A program made the translations under genes and the position numbers. A stretch of 38,524 nucleotides of DNA, from assembly GCA_938049225.1 (NCBI GenBank), contig CALICM010000071.1, positions 1-38,524 of the forward strand, given 5' to 3'. Numbering within the stretch: position 1 is the stretch's first letter; each line of letters opens with the position of its first letter. The stretch comes from an uncultured Paracoccaceae bacterium (GTDB taxonomy: Bacteria; Pseudomonadota; Alphaproteobacteria; Rhodobacterales; Rhodobacteraceae). Shown piece after piece: positions 26,018 through 35,363 of this stretch. The notes under the pieces were generated by a model that was given only the letters and a program-made list of their open reading frames with translations, ran no database searches and was not told the DNA's origin.

Positions 26018-27387
26018 GCGACCCGCGCCATATCGCAGTCATCGACATCGGCAAGACGAATGTCAAGTTGGCGCTGGTGGATTTGCCCTCCCTGACCGAA
26101 GTCGCGGTGCTGTCCCAACCCAATCGGGTCCGCCCCGGACCGCCCTGGCCGCATTTCGACACCGAGCGGCATTGGGTCTTTATTCTGCGGGGTTTGACAC
26201 AGCTTCACAGCGACCACGGGATCGACGCGATCTCGATCACCACACATGGGGCAAGCGTCGCGTTGCTGGATCAGCAGGGCGCTCTGGCGGCCCCGATCCT
26301 GGATTACGAGCATGATGGCCCCTCGGCGACGGCGGCAGCCTATGACGCCATCCGACCGTCCTTTGCGCAAACAGGCGCACCCCGGCTGGCAAATGGGTTG
26401 AACATTGGGGCACAGTTGCACTGGCAATTTCAGACCGACCCAGGCCTGCACGCGCGCACGGCCCATATTCTGACCTATCCACAATATTGGGGTCACCGGC
26501 TGACCGGCCAACTGGCCAGTGACGTGACATCGCTGGGCTGTCACACCGACCTGTGGCTGCCGCGCAAGGGGGCACTTTCGGGCTTGGTCGATGCGCTGGA
26601 CATCCGGCAGAAAATGACCCCGGCCCACAGACCGGGCGACAAACTGGGCCACATCCTGCCCCCGATTGCCGATCAAACGGGCTTGTCACCGAATACGCCC
26701 GTTGCCTGCGGGATCCACGACTCCAATGCGTCGCTTTATCCCCACTTGCTGGTTGAGCGGGGTCCGTTCTCGGTCGTCTCGACCGGGACTTGGGTGATCG
26801 TCATGACCTTGGGCGGCACCGATCCCCCCTTGGATCCCGCGCGGGACACGCTGCTCAACGTCAATGCGCTGGGCCAGATCGTGCCATCGGCGCGCTTCAT
26901 GGGCGGGCGCGAGTTCGAGACTATCCAAGGTGAGCACAAGGTCGAGGCCACGGCAGCGGACTTGGCCCAGGTCCTGGACGAGGGCCTGATGCTGCTGCCA
27001 GCCGTCGATCCCACAACCGGGCCTTTCCAAGGTCGGGAAATGCGCTGGTTGGGGCCCGAACCGCAGCAGGGCTCTGGCCAACGATCCGCGGCGCTGGCGT
27101 TCTACCTTGCCCTTATGACCCAAACATGCCTGCACCTCACGGGTGCCACCGGCAGAGTGATCGTTGAGGGCCCCTTTGCGCGCAATCCCCCCTATCTTTC
27201 AATGTTGGCCGCCGCCAGCGGTCACCCAGTGAACCAAAGCCACTCTGCGACCGGGACCAGTCTTGGCGCTACCCTGTTGCACGGCGGCAGCAAGAGCGTC
27301 GCGGAACCAACCCCGTTCCAGCCGGTCGGTGACCTGAACAAACTGCGCGAATACGCGCGAATTTGGCGCGCACGGGTTGGTGACTAG
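26014..27387 (+). CDS. rhaK: FGGY family rhamnulokinase
   Basis: 457 residues, FGGY carbohydrate kinase. The N-terminal ATPase segment is [17 protein letters not shown], followed by [17 protein letters not shown] and ILDYEHDGP. The second half has [30 protein letters not shown] and [21 protein letters not shown]. It phosphorylates L-rhamnulose to the 1-phosphate. In R. leguminosarum RhaK is also needed for activity of the ABC importer, so a transport role may exist here too. It is the last gene of the rightward operon. Confidence 0.92.
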   Translation: MSDPRHIAVIDIGKTNVKLALVDLPSLTEVAVLSQPNRVRPGPPWPHFDTERHWVFILRGLTQLHSDHGIDAISITTHGASVALLDQQGALAAPILDYEHDGPSATAAAYDAIRPSFAQTGAPRLANGLNIGAQLHWQFQTDPGLHARTAHILTYPQYWGHRLTGQLASDVTSLGCHTDLWLPRKGALSGLVDALDIRQKMTPAHRPGDKLGHILPPIADQTGLSPNTPVACGIHDSNASLYPHLLVERGPFSVVSTGTWVIVMTLGGTDPPLDPARDTLLNVNALGQIVPSARFMGGREFETIQGEHKVEATAADLAQVLDEGLMLLPAVDPTTGPFQGREMRWLGPEPQQGSGQRSAALAFYLALMTQTCLHLTGATGRVIVEGPFARNPPYLSMLAAASGHPVNQSHSATGTSLGATLLHGGSKSVAEPTPFQPVGDLNKLREYARIWRARVGD

Positions 27388-27435
27388 CCGATCGGCCGCT
27401 TGCCCCCGCCCACACCGCCCGCCATAGTCCGCCGC

Positions 27436-28281
27436 ATGCGCCTTCCGCTCTTGACCCTGGTCGCCCTGATTGCCTTTGCCGCGAACTCGATCCTGAACCG
27501 CGCAGCGCTGGCGGGTGAGGGGATGGACCCTGTGGTTTTCACCGCAATCCGGTTGCTGTCCGGTGCGCTGACCCTGGGCGTCCTTACCCTGCTGCGTGGT
27601 GGTGCGTTGCGCCCGATCATGACACAAGGGTCGCTCCCCTCAGCCGCGGCCTTGTTGATCTATGCGGTCTTCTTCTCTTTCGCCTACATCACCTTGGAAG
27701 CGGGCCTGGGTGCCCTGATCCTGTTTGGTGGCGTCCAACTAACCATGTTCGGCGGGTCCATTTTGCGCGGCCAATCACCGGGGCCATGGCGCTGGGCGGG
27801 ATCCGCCCTGGGCCTGCTGGGACTGGCAATCCTGTTCCTGCCCGGCGCCGGCACCCCTGGGGTTATGGGCATCGTTCTGATGCTGGTCGCGGGTGTCGCA
27901 TGGGGGGTCTACTCGCTTCGGGGGCAAGGCACCCAAGCCCCGCTTCAGGCAACAGCGGCCAATTTTATCCTGGCCGCCCCATTGGGGCTGCTGGGCCTAT
28001 TGATCACCGGCGCGCCCATCCCGACGCCAACCGGGGCGGCGCTGGCCATTGCTTCCGGCGCGTTGGCCTCGGGGCTGGGATATGCCATTTGGTATGCCGT
28101 CCTGCCCCGGCTCGACGCCAGCCTAGCAGCCATCGCCCAACTAACGGTCCCGATTATCGCGCTGGCCGGGGGCATCCTATTCTTGGACGAAACCGCGACG
28201 CTGACCTTTGCGGTCGCCTCGGCACTGATCTTGGGTGGGGTCGGTTTGGCCCTCTATGGCCCACGGCTGCTGGATAGATAA
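27436..28281 (+). CDS. EamA/DMT superfamily transporter
   Basis: 281 residues from ATG 27436; the frame can be read from 27400 but this start places the first helix correctly. About ten hydrophobic segments form two EamA repeats: LPLLTLVALIAFAANSILNRAAL through LLGLAILFLPGAG, then GVMGIVLMLVAGVAWGVYSLRG through LTVPIIALAGGILFLDE and LTFAVASALILGGVGLALYG. The family exports metabolites such as amino acids; the substrate is unknown. It lies 48 bases after rhaK on the same strand and might be partly cotranscribed, but nothing links it to rhamnose. Confidence 0.88.
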   Translation: MRLPLLTLVALIAFAANSILNRAALAGEGMDPVVFTAIRLLSGALTLGVLTLLRGGALRPIMTQGSLPSAAALLIYAVFFSFAYITLEAGLGALILFGGVQLTMFGGSILRGQSPGPWRWAGSALGLLGLAILFLPGAGTPGVMGIVLMLVAGVAWGVYSLRGQGTQAPLQATAANFILAAPLGLLGLLITGAPIPTPTGAALAIASGALASGLGYAIWYAVLPRLDASLAAIAQLTVPIIALAGGILFLDETATLTFAVASALILGGVGLALYGPRLLDR

Positions 28282-28375
28282 CCTATTGTATCGGAACATG
28301 TAATTTGGCCTTGACGCAAGCTGCCCCAGTTTCGCACACTCCCGGCACCTTGAAAAAATGGGGGAGGATCCAACC

Positions 28376-28687
28376 ATGGCAGGCGAGAACGACAAGTTTG
28401 AGGTGTACCAAGACAAGCGCGGCGAGTATCGCTGGCGGCGCAAGGCCAGTAACGGCCAGATCGTGGGCGCTTCGTCTGAGGGCTATAAGAAAAAGGCCGA
28501 TTGCGAAGCGAATATGAAGCGCGGTCCCAAGGACTCGGACAAATGGGAGTTCTACACCGACAAACGGGGCGAGCACCGCTGGCGGCGCAAGGCCAGCAAT
28601 GGGCAAATTATCGGCGCCTCGTCCGAGGGTTACACCAAGAAAGCAGACGCACAAGCGAACGCGGCCCGGCAGGGCTATACCGGCTAG
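28376..28687 (+). CDS. Tandem DUF1508 (YegP-like) protein
   Basis: 103 residues made of two near-identical repeats: FEVYQDKRGEYRWRRKASNG with QIVGASSEGYKKKADCEANM, and FYTDKRGEHRWRRKASNG with QIIGASSEGYTKKADAQANA. Each is one DUF1508 unit (a beta-beta-beta-alpha fold), giving a YegP-like tandem. Function is unknown; a stress association has been suggested for relatives. A GGGGGAGG site supports ATG 28376. Its stop codon overlaps the converging purK stop by four bases. Confidence 0.9.
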   Translation: MAGENDKFEVYQDKRGEYRWRRKASNGQIVGASSEGYKKKADCEANMKRGPKDSDKWEFYTDKRGEHRWRRKASNGQIIGASSEGYTKKADAQANAARQGYTG

Positions 28688-29748
28688 CCCTTTGGGTTGA
28701 CCCGGGTTACATGACCCATCTTGCGGCCAGGCCGGGCCTCGGCCTTGCCGTATAGATGCAGACCACCCTTGGCACTCAGTGCTTCCCAATCGGCGACATC
28801 GTCACCGATCAGATTGGTCATGACCGCATTCGAATGACGACTGGCGTCGCCCAACGGCCATCCGGCGACTGCTCGGATATGCTGCTCGAACTGGTCGATG
28901 GCGCAGGCATCCTGGGTCCAATGGCCTGAATTATGCACCCGTGGCGCGATTTCATTGACCACCAGACCGGCGTCGGTCACGAACAGCTCAACCCCCAAAA
29001 CACCGACATAATCCAGCGCGTTCAGGATCCGGCCTGTCAGCAGAATGGCATCCGTGGCCAACGCGCCGGGAATCGCGGCAGGCACAGTTGTGCTGTGTAA
29101 AATGCCGTCTCGGTGCAAATTCTCGCCCGGATCAAAGCAGGCAACAGCGCCGTCCAGACCGCGCGCCCCGATGACCGAGATCTCGCGCTTGAAATCGACA
29201 AAGCCCTCAAGAATGGACGGGGCGCCCGCCATGGCGTCCCAAACACTGGCCAAAGGATCGCCGGGACCAATCCGCACCTGGCCCTTGCCGTCATAGCCAA
29301 ACCGGCGCGTCTTCAGGATCGCCGGTGTGCCAAGCTGTGCGACGGCCTGCTGCAAACCGCCAAGACCGTCGACGTCCGCAAAGGGCGCGACGGTCAGGCC
29401 CAGGTCGGCCAACCAGGTCTTCTCAGTCAGTCGATCCTGGCTTACCGCCAATGCGTTTCGACCGGGGCGGACGAGGACCAGCGACTCGATAGCATCCAGC
29501 GCGGCTGTGGGGATGTTCTCGAACTCATAGGTGACCACATCGACAGCTTCCGCAAACGCAACTAACGCGGCAATATCGTCATACACCGCCACCGAGTGCT
29601 GCGCGATCTGGGCCGCGGGCGCCTGTGGATCGGGATCAAAGATATGGCACCTGAGGCCCAACCGCGCGGCGGCAAGCGCCAGCATGCGCCCCAATTGACC
29701 GCCGCCCAGGATCCCGATGACGCTGCCAGGCGGCAGGGCGTCAGTCAC
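28684..29748 (-). CDS. purK: N5-carboxyaminoimidazole ribonucleotide synthase
   Basis: 354 residues using a GTG start at 29748 with GAGGAG seven bases upstream; the longer upstream frame is not homologous. ATP-grasp enzyme of purine synthesis that carboxylates AIR. Landmarks are [70 protein letters not shown] and [19 protein letters not shown]. It overlaps purE by eight bases and is the last gene of the DUF465-purE-purK run. Confidence 0.96.
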   Translation of the reverse strand: MTDALPPGSVIGILGGGQLGRMLALAAARLGLRCHIFDPDPQAPAAQIAQHSVAVYDDIAALVAFAEAVDVVTYEFENIPTAALDAIESLVLVRPGRNALAVSQDRLTEKTWLADLGLTVAPFADVDGLGGLQQAVAQLGTPAILKTRRFGYDGKGQVRIGPGDPLASVWDAMAGAPSILEGFVDFKREISVIGARGLDGAVACFDPGENLHRDGILHSTTVPAAIPGALATDAILLTGRILNALDYVGVLGVELFVTDAGLVVNEIAPRVHNSGHWTQDACAIDQFEQHIRAVAGWPLGDASRHSNAVMTNLIGDDVADWEALSAKGGLHLYGKAEARPGRKMGHVTRVNPKG

Positions 29749-30229
29749 GGACGGGCTCCTCGGCCACAGCGTCGGCTTGCGCGGTGCGCCAGGCGTCAAG
29801 CCGGCCCGCCAAAGCATTGTCTGTATTCGCGAGGATCGCGGCCGCCAAAAGGGCGGCATTGGCCGCCCCGGCCGCACCGATGGCCAGGGTTCCGACGGGG
29901 ACACCGCGGGGCATTTGCACGATCGACAGAAGCGAGTCCAATCCGCTAAGCGCGCTGGATTTTACCGGCACCCCCAGCACCGGAACCCGGGTTTTTGCCG
30001 CCAACATGCCCGGCAAATGCGCCGCGCCGCCTGCGCCCGCGATAATCACCTGCAACCCGCGCGAGGCGGCGGTCTCGGCATAGTCAAACAGCCGATCCGG
30101 TGTGCGATGCGCTGAAACGATGCGCGTTTCATAGGCGACGGCCAAACTGTCCAAAATCTCGCCAGCGGCGGCCATGGTTGCCCAGTCGGACTGGCTGCCC
30201 ATAACAATTCCAACAGAGGGGTGAGTCAT
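29741..30229 (-). CDS. purE: N5-carboxyaminoimidazole ribonucleotide mutase
   Basis: 162 residues from ATG 30229 (AAAGGA eight bases upstream); a GTG three bases earlier is possible. Class I Pur[61 protein letters not shown] and [28 protein letters not shown]. It rearranges N5-CAIR to CAIR, acting just after PurK in purine synthesis, and overlaps the purK start. Confidence 0.97.
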   Translation of the reverse strand: MTHPSVGIVMGSQSDWATMAAAGEILDSLAVAYETRIVSAHRTPDRLFDYAETAASRGLQVIIAGAGGAAHLPGMLAAKTRVPVLGVPVKSSALSGLDSLLSIVQMPRGVPVGTLAIGAAGAANAALLAAAILANTDNALAGRLDAWRTAQADAVAEEPVRD

Positions 30230-30241
30230 CACGACGGTCCT

Positions 30242-30460
30242 TTAGGCGATAATGTCGGGGGTGATTTGGTCTTCCAAACGGGTGATTTCATCCTTGAGCG
30301 CCAGTTTTCGGATCTTCAGCCGTCTCAGCGCCAGCATGTCTTGCGACGCCCGCTCTTGCATGGCGTGGATCGCCTGATCCAAATCGCGATGCTCGACCTT
30401 CAGGGCGCTTAACTTGGCGCGCAGCACCTCGGTCTTGTCCATTTTTGAGGCATTTGACAT
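30242..30460 (-). CDS. DUF465 / YdcH family small protein
   Basis: 72 residues, predicted entirely helical and probably coiled coil: VLRAKLSALKVEHRDLDQAIHAM and ALRRLKIRKLALKDEITRLEDQI. This matches the small YdcH (DUF465) family, whose function is unknown. It ends 12 bases before the purE start, so it is probably the first gene of that operon. It is divergent from hsp20. Confidence 0.85.
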   Translation of the reverse strand: MSNASKMDKTEVLRAKLSALKVEHRDLDQAIHAMQERASQDMLALRRLKIRKLALKDEITRLEDQITPDIIA

Positions 30461-30490
30461 ATCGAAAGCGGCCCCAAGGCTGTGTAAACC

Positions 30491-30519
30491 CTTGTGTTAT
30501 GCGCCGCGCACCCCCATCT
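30491..30519 (+). promoter_or_regulatory. Candidate heat-shock (RpoH/sigma-32) promoter of hsp20
   Basis: CTTGTG (30491-30496), 15 bases, then CCCCATCT (30512-30519), which equals the sigma-32 -10 consensus CCCCATNT. The hsp20 start is 69 bases downstream. A heat-shock promoter before a small heat-shock protein makes biological sense; the -35 match is partial. Confidence 0.65.
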
Positions 30520-30588
30520 TTTCAAGAGCGAAGGTCGCCGCGATTGGGGCCCTTGCTGGATCTGTCGCTTGATGAGGGCTGAACCATA

Positions 30589-31002
30589 ATGAACAAGGCA
30601 AATTTTGCCGCGCATCCCTATCTGCTGGGCTTTGAGCAGCTTGAACGGTTGATGGAGCGGACCGCGAAATCCGGTAACGAGGGGTACCCCCCCTATAATA
30701 TCGAAAGCCGGGGCGAAGGGCGTTACCGCATTACCCTGGCCGTGGCCGGTTTCGCCGAGGATGATCTGTCGATTACGCTTGAGAACGCTCAACTCGTGAT
30801 CCGGGGCAAACAAGTGGACGATGCGGACGAGCGCGTCTTTTTGCATCGGGGCATTGCCGCGCGACAGTTTCAACGTAGTTTTGTCTTAGCGGATGGTGTC
30901 GAAGTCGCCGGTGCGCAGCTGGAAAATGGCCTGTTGCACCTGGACCTTCATCAACAACAACCCGAAACGGTGGTCCAGACCATCCAGATCAATCGGAGGT
31001 AA
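30589..31002 (+). CDS. Hsp20 / small heat-shock protein (IbpA-like)
   Basis: 137 residues with an alpha-crystallin domain: NIESRGEGRYRITLAVAGFAEDDLSITLENAQLVIRGK, then DERVFLHRGIAARQFQRSFVLADGVEVAGAQLENGLLHLDL. The N-terminus, HPYLLGFEQLERLMERTAKS, matches the IbpA-type N-terminal arm. It binds unfolding proteins and hands them to DnaK. It is followed five bases later by DUF1150, a conserved pair in Rhodobacterales, behind a sigma-32-like promoter. Confidence 0.93.
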   Translation: MNKANFAAHPYLLGFEQLERLMERTAKSGNEGYPPYNIESRGEGRYRITLAVAGFAEDDLSITLENAQLVIRGKQVDDADERVFLHRGIAARQFQRSFVLADGVEVAGAQLENGLLHLDLHQQQPETVVQTIQINRR

Positions 31003-31007
31003 CCAGT

Positions 31008-31232
31008 ATGAGCAGCACACCCAGTTTCCCGCAGGATGATGCGCCCGTCGCCTACATCCGCATGGTCGCACGCGATGCCTTGCCCAAGGACGTGCAGGAA
31101 AAGACCAAGGGTATGGATCAGATCTATTCCATCCATGACGCCGAAGGCCAGGTTCTGGCCCTGGTCAACGACCGGGATCGCGCCTTTGTGGTGGCCCGAA
31201 TGAACGAAATGCAGCCGGTGAGCGTGCACTAG
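31008..31232 (+). CDS. DUF1150 family protein
   Basis: 74 residues: APVAYIRMVARDALPKDVQE, then IYSIHDAEGQVLALVNDRDRAFVVARMNEMQPVSVH, the compact DUF1150 pattern. The function is unknown, but its fixed position directly after hsp20 (GGAGG site within the five-base gap) suggests a role in the heat-shock response. Confidence 0.9.
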   Translation: MSSTPSFPQDDAPVAYIRMVARDALPKDVQEKTKGMDQIYSIHDAEGQVLALVNDRDRAFVVARMNEMQPVSVH

Positions 31233-31298
31233 CCCGGATTATCTCTTGGCCTTCGCGGCGTTCCCTGCGATGAACGCGGCACGAAAAGGGGGCCGCGG

Positions 31299-32579
31299 AT
31301 GCTGGGGTCGGACAATATTCACACCATTGACGCGTTGACGATTAGACCGGTGGCGGGCCCACTGAACGGGCAGGCCGCGCCGCCGGGGTCGAAGTCGATA
31401 ACCAATCGGGTGCTTTTGCTGGCGGCCCTCGCACCTGGCACCAGCCATATCACCGGCGCTTTGAAAAGCCTGGACACCACATTGATGGCGCGCGCGCTGC
31501 GGCAGATGGGCGTCGTGGTGACAGAGCCCGACGCGACCACCTTGGTGGTGAAGTCGAGCGGGCGGCTGCAGGGCCCGAACGCACCCCTGTTCCTGGGGAA
31601 CGCAGGAACGGCCACCCGGTTTCTGACCGCCGCCGTCAGCCTGGCCCAAGGTGCCGTTGTTGTCGATGGCGATGCACATATGCGCAAACGCCCCATCGGC
31701 GCCTTGACCACAGCGCTGGGGCAGCTGGGTATTGCCGCGACCGACACCGACGGGTGCCCGCCGGTAACGGTCGAGGGGAAGGGGCGCATCAGTGGCGGAA
31801 GGGTGCAGATCGACGGCAGCCTTTCGTCTCAATATGTCTCGGCCCTGCTGATGATTGCACCCGTGGCCGACGCACCGGTCGAGGTCGCCCTGACCGGGCC
31901 TCAGATTGGCGCGCGGGGTTATATCGACCTGACGCTGGCGGCGATGCGGCGGTTTGGGGCGGATGTCACCCAGACCGATGACAGAAGCTGGCGTATTGCC
32001 CCGACAGGATACACCGCCGCCGAGGTGGCAGTCGAGCCAGACGCCTCAGCCGCAACATATCTTTGGGCGGCGGCGGCATTGACGGGCGGCGATATCGATA
32101 TCGGCACGGCACCCGAGGCCTTTACACAGCCCGACGCGGCCGCCGCGGGGGTCATCGCGCAGTTCCCTAACTTGCCTGCCGTGATCGACGGCAGCCAGAT
32201 GCAGGACGCGATCCCGACCATTGCGGTGCTTGCGGCCTTCAACGAAACACCGGTGCGTTTCACAGGGATCGAGAACTTGCGAGTCAAGGAATGCGACCGC
32301 ACAGCGGCGCTGGCGACCGAGTTGAACCGCATCCGACCCGGGCTGGCACGGGAGGAGGGCGACGATCTGATTGTTATTGGCGATCCAAGCCTTGCGGGGC
32401 AAGCTCTGACCACGCGGATCGAGACCTATGCCGACCACCGCATCGCGATGAGCTTTGCGCTGGCCGGGCTACGGATCCAGGGGATCACGATCCTGGATCC
32501 GGGCTGTACCGGCAAGACCTGGCCCGAGTATTGGCAGGTCTTGCAGGGGTTGGGCGTTGGCCTAGACAAAGCCCCATAG
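31299..32579 (+). CDS. aroA: 3-phosphoshikimate 1-carboxyvinyltransferase (EPSP synthase), class I-like
   Basis: 426 residues, the length of E. coli AroA. It joins shikimate-3-phosphate and PEP in aromatic amino-acid synthesis. Motifs are PPGSKSITNRVLLLAAL (residues ~28-44), LGNAGTATRFLT (99-110), SSQYVSALLMIAP, ENLRVKECDRTAALATEL and YADHRIAMSFALAGL. The residue equivalent to E. coli Pro101 appears as Phe108 (NAGTATRF instead of NAGTAMRP), a form I associate with fungal AROM-type sequences. It converges with the RTX gene; the two stop codons overlap by 18 bases. Alphaproteobacteria often carry a class II enzyme elsewhere, so this might be a second copy. Confidence 0.9.
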   Translation: MLGSDNIHTIDALTIRPVAGPLNGQAAPPGSKSITNRVLLLAALAPGTSHITGALKSLDTTLMARALRQMGVVVTEPDATTLVVKSSGRLQGPNAPLFLGNAGTATRFLTAAVSLAQGAVVVDGDAHMRKRPIGALTTALGQLGIAATDTDGCPPVTVEGKGRISGGRVQIDGSLSSQYVSALLMIAPVADAPVEVALTGPQIGARGYIDLTLAAMRRFGADVTQTDDRSWRIAPTGYTAAEVAVEPDASAATYLWAAAALTGGDIDIGTAPEAFTQPDAAAAGVIAQFPNLPAVIDGSQMQDAIPTIAVLAAFNETPVRFTGIENLRVKECDRTAALATELNRIRPGLAREEGDDLIVIGDPSLAGQALTTRIETYADHRIAMSFALAGLRIQGITILDPGCTGKTWPEYWQVLQGLGVGLDKAP

Positions 32580-34127
32580 GTCGGCTTCGTCCAACCGGGC
32601 GTTTACTTCCAGGTCCGTCAGATCGCCGCGCTCGTCGACAAGGACGACGTTTTCGATGCCGCGGGTGGTGATGCCCAGTGCCGCGAGGGCTGCATCGGTA
32701 TCCGCCTCAGCCTCGAAAGCCGCGCGCGTGTCTTCGGTCAGCGCCAGGACCAGTGTGTCTTGGCCGCGACCACCACGGAAGGTGTTTTGATCGACGCCAG
32801 GCACGCCACCGATCAAGCTGGCCTCGGTGAAGAGGAACACGTCGGCGGCTTTGTTGCCGATCAGAACATCAGACCCCAGGCCGTCGATCAGAACATCGGC
32901 GCCGCGACCACCCGCTGATTTATCGTTGCCCGCGCCGTCAGCCAACACGTCCGCGCCAAGACCGCCCCGCAGGACATCGTTGCCCGAACCACCAGCCAGA
33001 ATATCAGCCGCTTTCTGGCCCTTGATAACATCGTTGCCCAAACCGCCAATCGCGATATCGGCCGATTGGCCCAAGGCGATGGTGTCGTCAGCGGATCCGC
33101 TGAGGATCAAATCAACTTCGGCGGTGCCGACAACTTCACCACCCTCGAACACCACATTGTCGGTCAAACTCGCCGCTTGGAACGAGCCCAGAATGCCATG
33201 CAGGCTCTCGGTGGGATGCAACAGATCGAAGAACGCAATCTGATCCGGATCCAAGGCCGCCACGGCTTCGTTTTGCGGCACGAACAGATCGGGGCCGTTG
33301 GGGCCATCAATAACCACCGGGTTGCTGCCAACACTCAGCAGAACAGGTGCGGCAAGCGGGGCGAGAAAGCCGAAAGTACCCTGGTCCGCAAGGATTTCCA
33401 GGCTCAGCGCCTCGAAATCAACGATGATAACCTCGGCCCCCAAAGCGGTGAGTGATGCCGAGTTCGCGATCAGCGCATCGTTTTGGCCCGAGATGATCTG
33501 CGTACCCAGGCCCTGGATCTCGGGCGGGGCAAAGCCGCCGATCACTGGGAAAAACGTTGCGGTGGGCAGAGTGTTCAGGATGATCGTGTCCACCCCAGCA
33601 AAGACCAACGCGACGCCGGCGCCAAGGGTTGCGCCAACAACCTCTTCCACCAAGGCGCTTCCTGCGGCCACGGGATCCGCGGGTGGGTTTTCGCCCATCA
33701 ATTCACTCGCGAAGCCGTTATAATCATTCAACCCGATCAACAGTGATGCAGCGGTGCCCGGCTGGATCTCTTCTTCGAAGATGAAGCGGGTCACCTGGCC
33801 GCCGAGGTTGATATCGAAATCGATAATGTCTTGGTCAGGATTGTCCACCAGCAAATCGGCCAGTACGCCGCCGTTGATCAACTCGCCCAAGGTCCGTGTG
33901 CCCACGGCCGCGGCGCTGCCCAAAGCAAGGGCGTCAACATCGTCGATGCCCAAAAGCCCGGCCGCCACGGTGGTGTAAACATCGCCGTTGCTGAAACGGG
34001 TATCATACCCGGCCGACGAAGGGGGGACACCAACTGGAAGCACGTCGCTGGTCAGGCCAAAGAACAGCCCATCATCGGTAAGACTATCGCCGAAAGTGAC
34101 CAAGCGATCAAAGGATACATCTGTCAT
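32562..34127 (-). CDS. GDSL/SGNH hydrolase with C-terminal RTX-like calcium-binding repeats
   Basis: 521 residues in two parts. Residues ~6-315 are an SGNH hydrolase: block I VTFGDSLTDDG with Ser15, block III GLND with Asn134 and block V DLLHPT with Asp301 and His304. Residues ~340-430 are RTX-like nonapeptides such as GGLGNDVIKG, GGSGNDVLRG and GGRGADVLID, somewhat degenerate, ending in a short hydrophobic tail LWGFV. No N-terminal signal peptide is present, so type I secretion with Ca-driven folding outside is likely. No type I transporter genes are nearby. Substrate unknown: an esterase or lipase is expected. Confidence 0.88.
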   Translation of the reverse strand: MTDVSFDRLVTFGDSLTDDGLFFGLTSDVLPVGVPPSSAGYDTRFSNGDVYTTVAAGLLGIDDVDALALGSAAAVGTRTLGELINGGVLADLLVDNPDQDIIDFDINLGGQVTRFIFEEEIQPGTAASLLIGLNDYNGFASELMGENPPADPVAAGSALVEEVVGATLGAGVALVFAGVDTIILNTLPTATFFPVIGGFAPPEIQGLGTQIISGQNDALIANSASLTALGAEVIIVDFEALSLEILADQGTFGFLAPLAAPVLLSVGSNPVVIDGPNGPDLFVPQNEAVAALDPDQIAFFDLLHPTESLHGILGSFQAASLTDNVVFEGGEVVGTAEVDLILSGSADDTIALGQSADIAIGGLGNDVIKGQKAADILAGGSGNDVLRGGLGADVLADGAGNDKSAGGRGADVLIDGLGSDVLIGNKAADVFLFTEASLIGGVPGVDQNTFRGGRGQDTLVLALTEDTRAAFEAEADTDAALAALGITTRGIENVVLVDERGDLTDLEVNARLDEADLWGFV

Positions 34128-34226
34128 AGAGAAGGGACTCCCCCCAATTTGTTGATTTGGGAGAAGTTATGCCTGGAAATTTCCGGTTTTTAAATCACGT
34201 ATTCGATGTAACGCGGCGTCAAATCG

Positions 34227-35210
<984 letters not shown>

Positions 35211-35225
35211 TCACTTCATATAAGC

Positions 35226-35244
35226 TTGCGTCAGGATGACGCAA
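35226..35244. promoter_or_regulatory. Perfect palindrome between trxB and phoX
   Basis: TTGCGTCA-GGA-TGACGCAA: perfect 8-base arms and a 3-base centre, in the divergent promoter region 37 bases before the trxB start and 31 bases before the Pho-box-like site. It has the form of a dimeric-regulator operator; no T-run follows it, so it is not a terminator. The regulator is unknown. Confidence 0.55.
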
Positions 35245-35274
35245 AGGGGGCTTGGCGGGTGATTCCAACGAAAA

Positions 35275-35292
35275 CCGTCAAAAAACTGTAAT
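35275..35292 (+). promoter_or_regulatory. Pho-box-like site upstream of phoX
   Basis: CCGTCAA-AAAA-CTGTAAT matches the two 7-base halves of the PhoB box (CTGTCAT-A/T-rich-CTGTCAT) at 11 of 14 positions with the correct 4-base spacer. It sits 71 bases before the phoX-like ATG, a sensible place for phosphate-starvation activation. Confidence 0.6.
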
Positions 35293-35363
35293 GGCCACCG
35301 GCTAGTCCGATGCATGGGCAGGGCGAATACGCCCGCCTTTCACCAACAGCCAGGGAGACTTCA

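Noticed and set aside
28311..28339. TTGACG as a -35 box of the tandem DUF1508 gene
   Set aside because: At 17-base spacing the -10 position reads GCACAC, which is too far from TATAAT to call a promoter.
29749..29904. Upstream extension of purK
   Set aside because: The added 52 residues overlap purE, are Pro/Arg-rich and match nothing in PurK; the GTG at 29748 has a good ribosome site.
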